NCBI GenBank assembly: GCA_965197565.1
Contig: CBDANK010000003.1
Coordinates: 744,001 to 808,000, forward strand
DNA from: G963667675 sp965197565
GTDB lineage: Bacteria > Chloroflexota > Dehalococcoidia > Lucifugimonadales > UBA3495
Direction: 5' to 3'
DNA: 64,000 bases
Of the stretch, positions 17,300 to 26,659 are shown piece by piece. Every line of letters starts with the position of its first letter. The stretch's first letter is position 1. The translations under genes and the position numbers were made by a program. The notes beneath the pieces were generated by a model, which saw only the letters and a program-made list of their open reading frames with translations, did no database searches and was not told where the DNA came from.

Positions 17300-20087
17300 C
17301 TACCCGCATCGGTAGTCTCCCTGTATCTCCTTCGCCATTTGGCAAGCTGTTTGGCCTTCGTTGTTTTTGGCGTTTTCGTCCGCACCGCGTTCCAATAACA
17401 ACTCCATGACCTCAGGTCTATAGCTTGGCATCAAATTGTAAGAGGCACCCAGATGTAGAGGGGTGTTTCCCTCATTGTCTCTCGCATGAATGTCGGCACC
17501 CTGGTCTAGAAGAAACTCAGCGATCCACGGCGGGTTGCCACCCTGGGTCGCTTCGTGCAAAGGTGTCCAACCCAAATGAGTCCTCGCCTCAATATCAGAT
17601 CCGCGTCGTAGAAGAAGCTCCAACACGTCGAGTTCAGCGTTGCGGCTAATTGCTTCGTGTAAGGGAGTGTACCCAACGGAACTCGCGGCATTTATGAGTG
17701 CTCCATGGTCCAGTAGCAACTCAGCCACCGCAAGGTTGTTTGAGCTTACTGCCGAGTGCAATGGGGTCCTGTCCCGTTCTCCCTGCGCGTTCACGTTTGC
17801 GCCCAGGCTCAGTAGCAGCTTCACTGTTCCACCGCATCCTCGGAGCCAGAACCCGCCGCCCAGTGCAACGGCGTGGTGCCCTGGCCCTGCTGGACGTGGC
17901 TGTCTGCGCCCTTGTCCAGCAGCAATTCCACCATCCGGATATCCTTAGCAGCGGCCATGTGCATTGGCGTTGTACCAAAATCGTTCCTCGCATGAATGTC
18001 CGCGCCGCATTCGATGAGCATTTCCAGAACATCCAGCCCATGTCGTTCCAGGGCCGTGTGCAGGATGGTGTAGTTGTATTCGTCTCTGGCTGCGATATTG
18101 GCCCCGTAGTCCAGCAGGAGAGTAATGACCGCCGGGTCATCGTGCCATCCGGCCCTTATCAACGGCGTGCCGCCGTGGTGTTCCCTCCCCTCGACGTCGG
18201 CGCCGCGATCCAAGAGCAATTTAATGACCGCCGGGTCATTGTTGCCGTAAATCGCATCCATCAAGGGAGTCTCACTGGCACCCCCCCTGGCATTGACGTC
18301 TGCGCCGTCGTCTAGCAGCAATTCGACCACGGCAGGATCGTTGTTTGATGCTGCCGCCAAGTGCAGAGGCGTCCTGTCGTCCCTGTCTACCGCCATGACA
18401 CCCGCGCCTCGGTCCAGCAGTACTTTGACCACGGACTTCACATTATGGCCCGACGCCCGATGCAATGGTGTTCCACCTTCATGGTTTCTAGCATTGACGT
18501 CTGCCCCGTGCTCCAGCAGCAACTCGACCACCGCAGGATCGTTGTTTGATTCCGACGCCCATTCCAGAGGTGTATGATCTCCTGCTGCTCGCGCGTTCAC
18601 CTTGGCGCCTCGGTCCAGCAAGAGGTTGACTATGGCCTTCACGTTATAACCTGCCGCCCAATGCAATGGCATGGCGCCAAGATCGGTCCCGACATTGACT
18701 ACTGCGCTCGGTCCAAGAGCAACTCCACAACCCGGATATCATCATTACCGGCGGCTGCCCGGTGTAGCGGAGTAGCGCCAGAATTGTCCCTGGCATTAAC
18801 GTCTGCCCCATGTTCCAGCAGCAACTCGATAACGCCGGTTCTCCTATTACATTCCGCCGCCCAGTGCAGCAGAGTCCGACCGTTCTGGTCCGTCGCCGTG
18901 ACATCTGCGCCATCCTCCAGCTCGGCGAGGAGTCTCTCTTCGCCAACGTCGCTCCACGAGGTTATCGAGGAAATCGCAGCCCAGGGTGAGGCGCCGTTCT
19001 CCATACTGCGATAGTATGATTGCTCGCAGACATTTAGTTCATTATGGAGAGGCAGGTCCGTTGGTTTGGGATCATAGGTTCCTCGGGCCGGCCAAGAAGA
19101 CTTACTACCCCAACACTTCACCAAGCCGTCGGTCCTTAACCCGCACGTATGAGGAAGTCCGACGCTGACGGAGGCAAACTCCCCTGACGCGGGCGTGGCA
19201 TTGCCTGTATGTTTTTCACCCCAGCAGGCCACCGAGCCGTCGGTCCTTACCCCGCACGTGTGAACAAACCCGACGCTGACGGAGGTAAACTCCCCCGACG
19301 GCGGCGTGGCATTGCCTGAATATTTCTCACCCCAGCAGGCCAACGAGCCATCGGTCCTAATCCCGCACGTGTGGAATCCTCCCGTGCTGACGGACGCAAA
19401 CTCCCCTGACGGCGGCTGCTGGTGCCATTGGGGATACCCCCAGCAGGCCAACGAGCCGTCGGTCCTCACCGCACACGCATTAGAATTCCCAGTGCTGACC
19501 GAGGAGAACTCCCCTGACGGTGGCGTAGCTTGCCCGTCTCCGTCCCTGCCCCAGCAGGCCAACGAACTGTCGGTCCTAATCCCGCACGTGTGGGCTCCCC
19601 CGGAGCTGACGGAGGCAAACTCCCCCGGAGGCGGCATGGACTGGCCTACAAAATTCCCGCCCCAGCAGGCCACCGAGCCGTCAATACTGATCCCGCACGT
19701 GTGGAACCCTCCCGCGCTGACAGAGGCGAACTTTCCCACCAGCGACGTGGCCTGGCCATGATTATCCTCACCCCAGCAGACCACCGAGCCGTCGGTCCTC
19801 ACTCCGCACGTGTGACGTCTCCCGACACTGACCGAAGCGAACTCACCCGACGGCGGCGTGGCTTGGCCCCATTCGTCGTTGCCCCAGCAGGCCACCGACC
19901 CGTCGGTCCTCACTCCGCAGGTGTGGAGATATCCGGCGCTGACCAAAGCGAACTCCCCCGGCGGGGGCGTGGATGTCATTGTTGCCGTGTGCGATCCCTC
20001 GTCACTACAACTGCATGCGAGCAATAGGAGAAATATGACCATGCATACCAGTATAATTCGCGCAAAAGAATATGTTCGCCTAGCCAA
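17300..20087 (-). pseudogene. RCC1-repeat/ankyrin-repeat lipoprotein gene split by two frameshifts
   Basis: The reading starts at 20087 (TTG) with a lipoprotein signal (IFLLLLACSCSDE). About eight RCC1-like repeats of about 37 residues follow (HTCGVRTDGSVACWG, QATPPSGEFASVS), then ankyrin repeats (GRTLLHWAAECN, VIELLLEHGADVNARD). A frameshift at about 18705 ends the first frame at LLLDRAQ; one added G gives LLLDRGAVVNVGTDLGAMPL and continues the ankyrins (17821-18672). A second break at about 17826 is followed by KLLLSLGANVNAQ and more repeats to 17302. Restored, it is one surface protein of roughly 925 residues with about 15 ankyrin repeats. Both modules mediate protein binding. Its flanking IS-like repeats suggest acquired cargo. 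Confidence 0.75.
19100..19990 (-). repeat. Tandem ~111-bp coding repeats (RCC1-like units)
   Basis: The motif encoding HTCGxRTDGSxACWG recurs eight times at about 105-114-bp spacing. The DNA is similar enough between units (CCCCAGCAGGCCACCGAGCC, CCGCACGTGTG) to indicate duplication within the gene. Confidence 0.8.
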
Positions 20088-20115
20088 TGATCAGCGCCCA
20101 GAAAACTGGTCCAAG

Positions 20116-20127
20116 GAGCCTGTCTCA
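20116..20127. repeat. Solo copy of the GAGCCTGTCTCA terminal repeat
   Basis: Identical 12-mer and same following bases (GAA) as the left end of the element at 16807. No inverted partner was seen downstream. Confidence 0.5.
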
Positions 20128-20304
20128 GAAGTTGAGCTGAGAACGTGCGACAATTGAGCTTTACTCATATTTCCTGAGCTTTCATCACGGTCGTCGACGT
20201 AGTGCACCACCTGTCCGTTTCCATCTTCGCTAAACTCTACGGTTATCCTCTGGGGTCCAGCACCCGTCCCATAGAAAGAACCGCTCCGGTCTTTGTACCA
20301 CCTG

Positions 20305-20619
20305 CTATGTTAGTCCTTCAAGCGCAGGAACAGGGTCTCCAGGCATGAACACCTCAGGAGCAGGCGGCCTGTAGCCCAGGGAGCTGTGAGGCCTGACACG
20401 GTTGCACCTTTGCCTGTACTGCTCGGTCAGCACCTTCACCTCCAGAAGCGTGTAGAAAACCTCCCTGTTCAGCATCTCATCCCTCAGCTTACCGTTGAAG
20501 CTCTCTATGTATCTGTTCTTCCACGGTGACCCAGGCTCGATGTAGGCCGTCCGGGCCCCACTCTCCTAAGCCACTCACGCACGGCCTTGGCTGTGAACTC
20601 CGGTCCGTTGTAGCTATCC
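20305..20619 (-). pseudogene. C-terminal fragment of an IS3-family transposase
   Basis: On the minus strand: DSYNGPEFTAKAVREWLRRV, then in a shifted frame ARTAYIEPGSPWKNRYIESF, NGKLRDEMLNREVFYTLLE and VRPHSSLGYRPPAPEVFMPG to a stop at 20305. This is the end of an IS3-group DDE integrase domain. The usual SDNGPEF Asp is replaced by Tyr, one base is missing at about 20562, and the N-terminal two thirds are gone. The fragment starts exactly where the 97-bp repeat (20620-20716) begins. Confidence 0.8.
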
Positions 20620-20716
20620 GACCTAGCTTGAATGGACCCAAACCGACCGCCCACGAGCACTTAAGCTTTCCGTGTCGATTGAGTCCGTCAACACGAAGGT
20701 TCTTGATTTTGTCCAG
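20620..20716. repeat. 97-bp direct repeat, copy 2
   Basis: Near-identical to 17022-17117 in the same orientation, about 3.6 kb apart, flanking the RCC1-ankyrin gene. It abuts the transposase fragment, so it probably derives from the end of the same IS. Confidence 0.75.
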
Positions 20717-20757
20717 AGGTGGACGCGCCCTTCCCGCACCAAGTGTTGGCCAGCTTC

Positions 20758-22446
20758 TCAGGAAGATATCAGACCCTCCTGAGGCTGTGTCCAGGGTAGC
20801 TTGTAGAAAGGCGCGAACTGCGGCGCACGCGGTATCGGCATCTCTCCGAAGGGCACGTCGATAATCACAGGGGCCTGCCGCTCCAACGCCAGCGGAATCA
20901 GCGTCTCCAGGTCCATCGGGTCGTCAGCCCTCAGGCCAACCGCGCCGAACGACTCGGCAAACCGGACAAAGTCCGGGTTGTGCAGGTCGGTCCCGTAAGC
21001 GCCGCCAAACGCATCGTCCAGGTCGCGGGCGACGTTGCCGTAGGAGTCGTTTCTGAAGATGACGGTCACGACATTGATGCCGTACTGCACAGCCGTAGAG
21101 ATCTCGGACGAGTTGAACATGAAACCGCCGTCTCCCGTCATGCAGATCACGGGCCGGTCGGGCTTAGCCACCTTTACGCCCAGAGCGGTCGGGAAGGCGT
21201 AGCCGAGGTTGAACGAGTAGCCGGAGTCGATGTACGTCTTCGCGTGATTCACCCGCCAGTGAGTGCGGGCGTAGTAGCCGAACTGCGTGACGTCCCAGAC
21301 TATGAAGACGTCGTCAGGGATGCCTCTCTGCATCGCCTCGAGGACCGGGTACTGCGGCTCCCTGAGCCGGATGTCGTAGTAGGTTATCAGGCTGCGGGCC
21401 GCGCTCACCGCCTCCGCGGACGACACCCGCTCTCCAGCACCTGCCTCCATGAGGAAAGGTAGGAGTGCCTCGATGGTCGCCTTGGAATCGCCGTGCAGTG
21501 GAATGGTTTTGCCTGGCGCCTCGTAAGCTCGGTGTCGTCTATGTTGATGTTCACCAGGGTGGAGACCTCGCCGGCGGGATTGCCGAGGGAGAAGCGCGCG
21601 CCTATCCCGATAACCACGTCGGCGGACTGCATCACCTCGTATAGCTGATTCATCTCTTGTCTCTCGCCACGGGGACTGAAGCACGAGCCGTAGGACAGCG
21701 GATGCCCGTCAGGGATGACCCCCTTGCCGCCGCTGGAAGTAACCACAGGGATGTTTGTCGCCTCCGCCAGCTTGACTAGAGCATCTTCTGCGTCCGATCG
21801 CCGCTACGCCGCCACCGGCGTATATCAGGGGCATTCGAGATCTGGCGATCACCTGGGCAGCCTCCCGAAGGTCTTCCCGACTGGGTACGATTCGGGAGAT
21901 ACGGGCGGGACTTCTCAGTTGGACTTCCTCTCGCTCCACTCCGGCCTCGGGCGGCATCTCGATCAGAACGGGACGGGGACGGCCGGTGCGCATCTGCCTG
22001 AACGCTTCGAACACGGTATCGGGGACTTCACGGGGCCTGGACGCCAGTCGTTGCCACTTGGTCACCGAGCGCACAATGTCGGGTTGGTTGGCGATTTCGT
22101 GAATGGCCCCCATGTTCTTGCCGATTGCGCCGCGCGGTATCTGGCCCGCGATAATGAGGACGGGTGTGGAGCGCGAGTATGCGTTGGTCAGGCCGGAAGC
22201 GGCATTGTAGAGACCCATTCCCGGGACCACCAGCGCCACTCCTGGCTTTCCCAACGCACGGGCATAGCCGTCGGCCATGTACGTCGTCGCCTGTTCGTGA
22301 CGTGTGGTGACCATGCGAATGCCCGGCTCGTCCCGTAGGGCAGCGACAATCCCGTAAACCTGTATGCCGGGGATGCCGAATACGACCTCGACGCCCTCTC
22401 CGACAAGGGATTTGGCAAGGGCTTCCCCTCCGCTCATTTTGACCAT
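20758..22446 (-). pseudogene. Acetolactate-synthase-like TPP enzyme gene with two frameshifts
   Basis: Frame 1 (from 22446) reads MVKMSGGEALAKSLVGEGVE, TTRHEQATTYMADGYARALG and IYAGGGVAA. An extra base near 21799 shifts the reading to SDAEDALVKLAEATNIPVVT and DVVIGIGARFSLG. A second shift near 21515 leads to EAPGKTIPLHGDSKATIEAL and the TPP-binding GDGGFMFNSSEIST...NDSYGN, ending at 20758. Restored, it would be about 560 residues, the usual size for acetolactate-synthase/benzoylformate-decarboxylase-like enzymes. An intact paralogue lies at 47650-49248. No partner subunit gene is adjacent. Confidence 0.8.
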
Positions 22447-22946
22447 GATTAGCCCTCCTCCAATTGGATGACTTCGGAAGCCTGTACCCCGCGGTCAGGA
22501 GCTGGGAGGTATGGCTCTGAGCCAACCGCATGTACGGAATGGGGACCCTGGAAGTCTCTGAGACACGCCGCGTCCCAATTGCTCTTCAGGACTGACTACA
22601 TAGAGTCTGGTGTCCGAACCTGTCGCGTAACGGGTCTCAAGGTTGTAGGGCCGTCAATGGCAGAATACAGGACGGCAATTCCTCTGGCGAGGCGGGACTA
22701 CAAGCCTCTTAGGCCCACTTCTTGCAGCACATGCCTACCGTAGACAGTGCCCGGACGTTGCGGCGTAGCAGCCGCAGTAGTCTCGGGCACGTTCCTCGCT
22801 AAGACACTCGCCGAGTAGCCGAACCGAAGCTGCTTGCCGCGTTGGTGAAAGACAGGTTAACCTGCCGCGCACGCCCTATACCGATCTAGTGGAAAGTCAC
22901 GGAGCATGTACCGGGGAGGAATCAGTTGCTTTTGGAGGCCCCAGTT
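22447..22946. other. Intergenic stretch with no recognisable gene
   Basis: No frame here shows a recognisable domain. It separates the divergent-looking start of the TPP pseudogene from the end of the interrupted LiaF-like gene. Confidence 0.5.
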
Positions 22947-23090
22947 TTAGGATCTTATCTCCACGCTGCCAAAGAGACACAACCCGGTTAGAGTGAGTTG
23001 GCTCACGGGCGAGGTGGGGGCGACGCGTTTGGATGCGACACCGCCGAAGACAGCCCTGGTTTGGATATTTACAGCCCAGTCTCCAGGCCA
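22947..23090 (-). pseudogene. 3' part of a LiaF-like gene cut by IS630
   Basis: The minus strand reads WPGDWAVNIQTRAVFGGVAS, then LTLTGLCLFGSVEIRS and a stop. This is the last beta-repeat of a LiaF-type C-terminal (cell-wall-response) domain, where GW.V...FGG.x.KR and GxxxFGGVEI are typical. It continues exactly from the fragment at 24325-24676 once the IS and one TA are removed. Confidence 0.7.
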
Positions 23091-23169
23091 TAGTAGCTGA
23101 CCATCATTGAAATGATGGCTGGTGAGATATGATGGGTTAGCAGTCAAAAAAGAAAATCGGGAAGCGGGG

Positions 23170-23637
23170 ATGGATGTGATGATGAAGAAATACCGAGTGG
23201 GACTTACGGAGGAGGAACAGGAGGAACTGAAGGGATTGGTGTCCAAGGGTTGGGCGGCGGCTTACAAGCAGACTCACGCCCGCATTCTGCTGCTTAGCGA
23301 TGAGAACCAGGTTGATGGCGCAATGAGGGACGAGGATATAGCCTGGGTCCTGAAGGTGGGCAGCGCCACGGTGGAACGGGTGCGCCGCCGGTGCGTGGAG
23401 GAGGGCCTGGAGGCAGCCCTGGGACGCAAACAGCAGCTAAAGCGCCGCAAGAAAAAGCTGGATGGTCAGGGTGAGGCCCACCTGGTAGCCTTGGCCTGCT
23501 CTCAACCGCCGGAGGGACGGGTCAGTTGGACGCTGCAAATGCTGGCCGATGGATTGGTGGCGCAGGAGATAGTGGATAGCATCAGCACAGAGACGGTGCG
23601 CCGGACTCTGAAAAAAACGAACTCAAGCCTTGGCTGA
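23170..23637 (+). CDS. IS630 transposase, first frame (helix-turn-helix part)
   Basis: It begins MDVMMKKYRVGLTEEEQEEL and contains the helix-turn-helix region DEDIAWVLKVGSATVERVRR typical of IS630 N-termini, ending LKKTNSSLG. An in-frame GTG at 23122 would extend it, but ATG 23170 fits family starts. A run of seven A (23611-23617) near the end allows a -1 shift into the catalytic frame. Confidence 0.8.
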   Translation: MDVMMKKYRVGLTEEEQEELKGLVSKGWAAAYKQTHARILLLSDENQVDGAMRDEDIAWVLKVGSATVERVRRRCVEEGLEAALGRKQQLKRRKKKLDGQGEAHLVALACSQPPEGRVSWTLQMLADGLVAQEIVDSISTETVRRTLKKTNSSLG

Positions 23638-24314
23638 AAGAATGCTGGTGCCTCCCGCCCCAAGGGAGCGCGGACTTTGTGTGCGGCATGGAGGACGTGT
23701 TGGAGGTCTATCACCGTCCCTACGGAGAGGGGGAGGTGCTGGTGTGTCTGGACGAGACCAGCAAGCAACTGGTGCAGGAGACCCGCCAACCCCGTCCGTC
23801 GCGGCCGGGGGCAGCCATGGCATACGATTACGAATATCAACGCAACGGAGTGAGCAACCTGTTCATGCTGTTCGCGCCCCTGGAGGGATGGCGGCGGGTG
23901 GAGGTCACGGACCGGCGCACCAAGGCCGACTGGGCACGGGTGGTCAAGAAACTGGTGGACGAGGACTATGTCGACAAGGAGCGGATAGTCTTGGTGATGG
24001 ACAACCTGAACACCCATCATCCGGCATCCCTATACCAGGCTTTCGAGCCGGCGGAGGCACGGCGCATTGCCCAACGGCTGGAGATACATTACACCCCGAA
24101 GCACGGGAGTTGGCTTAATATGGCCGAGATCGAACTGGGGGTGCTGGCGCGGCAGTGCTTGGATCGCCGGATACCCAGCCAGGAAGTCCTGGAACGGGAA
24201 ACAGGCGCATGGCAGGACCAACGGAACCGGGACGTAATTCAGGTGGACTGGCGCTTCACAACCGAGGACGCCCGCATCAAGCTCAAGTCCCTATACCCAT
24301 CAATACAACAGTGA
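23610..24314 (+). CDS. IS630 transposase, second frame (DDE catalytic part)
   Basis: The frame runs EKNELKPWLKECWCLPP, then the three catalytic blocks: VCLDETSKQ, LVMDNLNTHH, and YTPKHGSWLNMAEIELGVL. The acidic triad is intact. It is reached from the first frame by -1 slippage at the A7 run; without this it has no good start before 23679 (weak context). Transcriptional slippage at A-runs is known for some IS elements, including IS630 members. It may still be active. Confidence 0.8.
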   Translation, partial: EKNELKPWLKECWCLPPQGSADFVCGMEDVLEVYHRPYGEGEVLVCLDETSKQLVQETRQPRPSRPGAAMAYDYEYQRNGVSNLFMLFAPLEGWRRVEVTDRRTKADWARVVKKLVDEDYVDKERIVLVMDNLNTHHPASLYQAFEPAEARRIAQRLEIHYTPKHGSWLNMAEIELGVLARQCLDRRIPSQEVLERETGAWQDQRNRDVIQVDWRFTTEDARIKLKSLYPSIQQ

Positions 24315-24324
24315 GGCTCTACTA

Positions 24325-24676
24325 GGAGTTTGACGCTGCCAAGGCTGGTTATGATGTTGATTGTCGCTCCCTCATCAGCAATGGTCGCACCACGCAAGTC
24401 TATGTCGCTGCTACCGAATACAGCGTAAACCCGACCGCCGCGAAACTGCTGGCTGGTGATCTGGTTTTCACTGCCGCCGAAGAAACTGGTCATTCTTATT
24501 TTGGCGTCGGGAACCGCGTGTCTTGCCATCTCGTAAGATTCCCTCCCTGTGGGTATGGCCTTATCATACATCACACATAGAGCAAAGCCCATCCCCGGCG
24601 GTGGCTGTTCACCTCCCAGGGAAGATGGTCTTGGCCCCCGTGCTGCATGGTGTCTCAAATACCGCACGGACCGCAC
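24325..24676 (-). pseudogene. 5' part of a LiaF-like gene cut by IS630
   Basis: The minus strand reads PDAKIRMTSFFGGSENQITS, GGRVYAVFGSSDIDLRGATI, then INIITSLGSVKLL, where the IS begins. The FGGxxxxxxS and GGxxxAVFGxxxIDLR patterns are those of LiaF C-terminal (DUF2154-type) domains. The usual N-terminal membrane helices are not visible, so the start may be lost or lie in another frame. Confidence 0.65.
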
Positions 24677-24771
24677 GGAATCCTTCAGCAGACTCCGGGC
24701 TCCAGAGGCAGCGGTCTAGGCCGTAGGCGTTGAACACCCGACGCAGCGGCCCCCGGATATCGGGTTAGGGT

Positions 24772-26346
24772 TTAACCGGCCGCTATCCAGTCCACCACAC
24801 GCTCCCCGATCATGAGAGCCGTGGGATGGAGGCCGCCCGACCTGGGAATCCGCGGCACCACCGAGGAATCGGCTACCCACAACCCTTGTACTCCCTTAAC
24901 CCGGCAGTATTGATCCACCACCGCCATCGGGTCTGAATCCGGCCCCATCCTGCAGGTCCCGGACACGTGCCTAGCGGTCCCCACGGTCTGACGTATCCAC
25001 AGGTCCAAAGCGTCGTCGTCGGCCAGAATATCGTCCGTGGGGTTGATCCGGTAATCAGCCACGTCCTTATACGCGGCGGATTCCAGAAGTCTGATGCCGA
25101 ATCGCAGGCCCTCCCTCACCCGCCGCATGTCGTTGGGATGCTGGAGGTAGCAATAGTTAAAGGACGGTTGTACGCCGGGGTCGGCAGACGCTAACCTGAC
25201 GTATCCCGATCCTTCGGGCAACCCGAGGATACACGATATACGCGCCGCCCGCTCGGGCGGGACCTCCCCGGTCAGGTACCTGTCGCGTACGCCGGCGACG
25301 CGCTCCTCCCGTTCGTCGACCACGGTGCTGGTCCTTAGCACCATGTCGTTGACCTCTCTCGACCCTTGGGAAGTGTAATGCAGGCTGAAGTGCGGCGCAT
25401 CGAGGCCGGTGGTGAGAGTTTTTCCATCCTTGACCTTGAAAGTAACGTGGGCACTGAGGTGGTTCCACAGGCTCTGTCCTACTCCGGGGAGCTCATAAAC
25501 CGGGTGTATCCCAAACTGCTCGAGTTGGTCCTTGGGGCCGATTCCCGACAGCATAAGCAACTGGGGCGATCTGATAGCCCCGGCGCTCAGGACAACCCGG
25601 TCCGCTTGCAGAGTGAACACCTCTCCGCTGCTTTCGGCTTCCACTCCGACGGCCTTGGATCCCTCGAACAATATCTTCCTGACGTAAACCCCTCCCCGAA
25701 CCGTAAGGTTGACACGATGGCGCATCGGATTGAGGTGAGTGATGGCGGCGCTCATTCTCACGCCGTCCAAGTTGTTGCTGGGAGTCACGCCAACGCCGGA
25801 GGGATTGGGGCCGTTGGTATCCTCGGTGGCGCCGAACCCCGCTTGCAAACAGGCGTCATAGAAGGCCCTTTGGATGTCCGGCCAAGCGGCTGACTGACGA
25901 CGCCTTACTGGCATCGGCCCGCCGGCTCCGTGGAAGTCATCCTGAATGTCGAGGTCACTCTCCATTTTTCTGAAGAACGGCAGCACCTTGTCGTAAGACC
26001 ATTCGTCGTTGCCGAGGGAAGACCAAGAGTCAAAGTCCTCGGGAAATCCTCGTTGCATTGCTTGACCGTTGATGGAGGACCCTCCCCCAATTACCTTGCC
26101 CTGCGCTACGTAGATTTCCCCCTGCTCCTCGGTGATTGTTCCCCGCAGGGCCCAATTGTGTTCAGAGTCCGGAGACTCCGCGTATCTGGTATGGCCGAAC
26201 TTTACTTCATCCGGAAGATTGGTGAAATCGGGATAATCATTGCCGGCTTCAAGCAACAAGACCGAGGTGCTTGTGTTTTCAGCCAACCTGCCGGCCAATA
26301 CCGATCCAGCCGCTCCTCCGCCGATGACAATAACGTCGTATATCAT
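24772..26346 (-). CDS. GMC-family FAD-dependent alcohol/choline-dehydrogenase-like oxidoreductase
   Basis: The 524-residue protein has an N-terminal FAD-binding motif VIVIGGGAAGSVLAGRLAE (residues 5-23) and the GMC signature region VIGGGSSINGQAMQRG. It also has AGAIRSPQLLMLSGIG, a C-terminal ARHVSGTCRMG with the active-site His, and GLHPTALMIGERV. It oxidises an alcohol, choline or polyol with FAD and an unknown acceptor. There is no signal peptide, so it is cytoplasmic. Its neighbours (SDR and LLM oxidoreductase, divergently oriented) suggest catabolism of hydroxylated organics; the substrate cannot be read from sequence. Confidence 0.92.
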   Translation of the reverse strand: MIYDVIVIGGGAAGSVLAGRLAENTSTSVLLLEAGNDYPDFTNLPDEVKFGHTRYAESPDSEHNWALRGTITEEQGEIYVAQGKVIGGGSSINGQAMQRGFPEDFDSWSSLGNDEWSYDKVLPFFRKMESDLDIQDDFHGAGGPMPVRRRQSAAWPDIQRAFYDACLQAGFGATEDTNGPNPSGVGVTPSNNLDGVRMSAAITHLNPMRHRVNLTVRGGVYVRKILFEGSKAVGVEAESSGEVFTLQADRVVLSAGAIRSPQLLMLSGIGPKDQLEQFGIHPVYELPGVGQSLWNHLSAHVTFKVKDGKTLTTGLDAPHFSLHYTSQGSREVNDMVLRTSTVVDEREERVAGVRDRYLTGEVPPERAARISCILGLPEGSGYVRLASADPGVQPSFNYCYLQHPNDMRRVREGLRFGIRLLESAAYKDVADYRINPTDDILADDDALDLWIRQTVGTARHVSGTCRMGPDSDPMAVVDQYCRVKGVQGLWVADSSVVPRIPRSGGLHPTALMIGERVVDWIAAG

Positions 26347-26659
26347 GGAACCCTCTCCAAATCTCCGTTTCCCGGTCCAACCCGATGGAGGACATTATAG
26401 CTGTTGATTTTTTCGCGGCATTCTAAGCGGGCTTGGTCTTACTAAAGACGGAACTATACTTTGCTACTCTTGTCAATGCCGTTTCCGTCCGCTGGTGAGA
26501 ACCTTGACCTACCGCAATACAAGCCTGCAAAGGGACCTCTATCGTCTTGAGGGTCTTGCGTTTCCCTGTCCTATTGCACCACAATTGAGCCGAGGGTCTG
26601 GGTAAGCTCAACTTTCAGCAACGGCGGGCAGTTAACATCTCTTACGAAAGGAATACGAC
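26347..26659. other. Divergent intergenic region
   Basis: This spacer separates the minus-strand GMC gene from the plus-strand SDR gene and must hold both promoters. I see no confident -35/-10 pair, operator or repeat in it. Confidence 0.4.

Larger units (their letters stand above)
23091..24324 (+). mobile_element. IS630-family insertion sequence
   Basis: Bases 23093-24322 (1230 bp) are flanked by TA at 23091-23092 and 24323-24324, the target duplication typical of IS630/Tc1. The ends share GTAG and a partly matching inverted repeat over about 28 bp. It encodes a two-frame transposase with all DDE motifs. Insertion split a minus-strand LiaF-like gene. Confidence 0.85.

Noticed and set aside
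19100..19990. CRISPR-like regular repeats
   Set aside because: Repeats of about 111 bp are protein-coding RCC1 units without spacers or cas genes.
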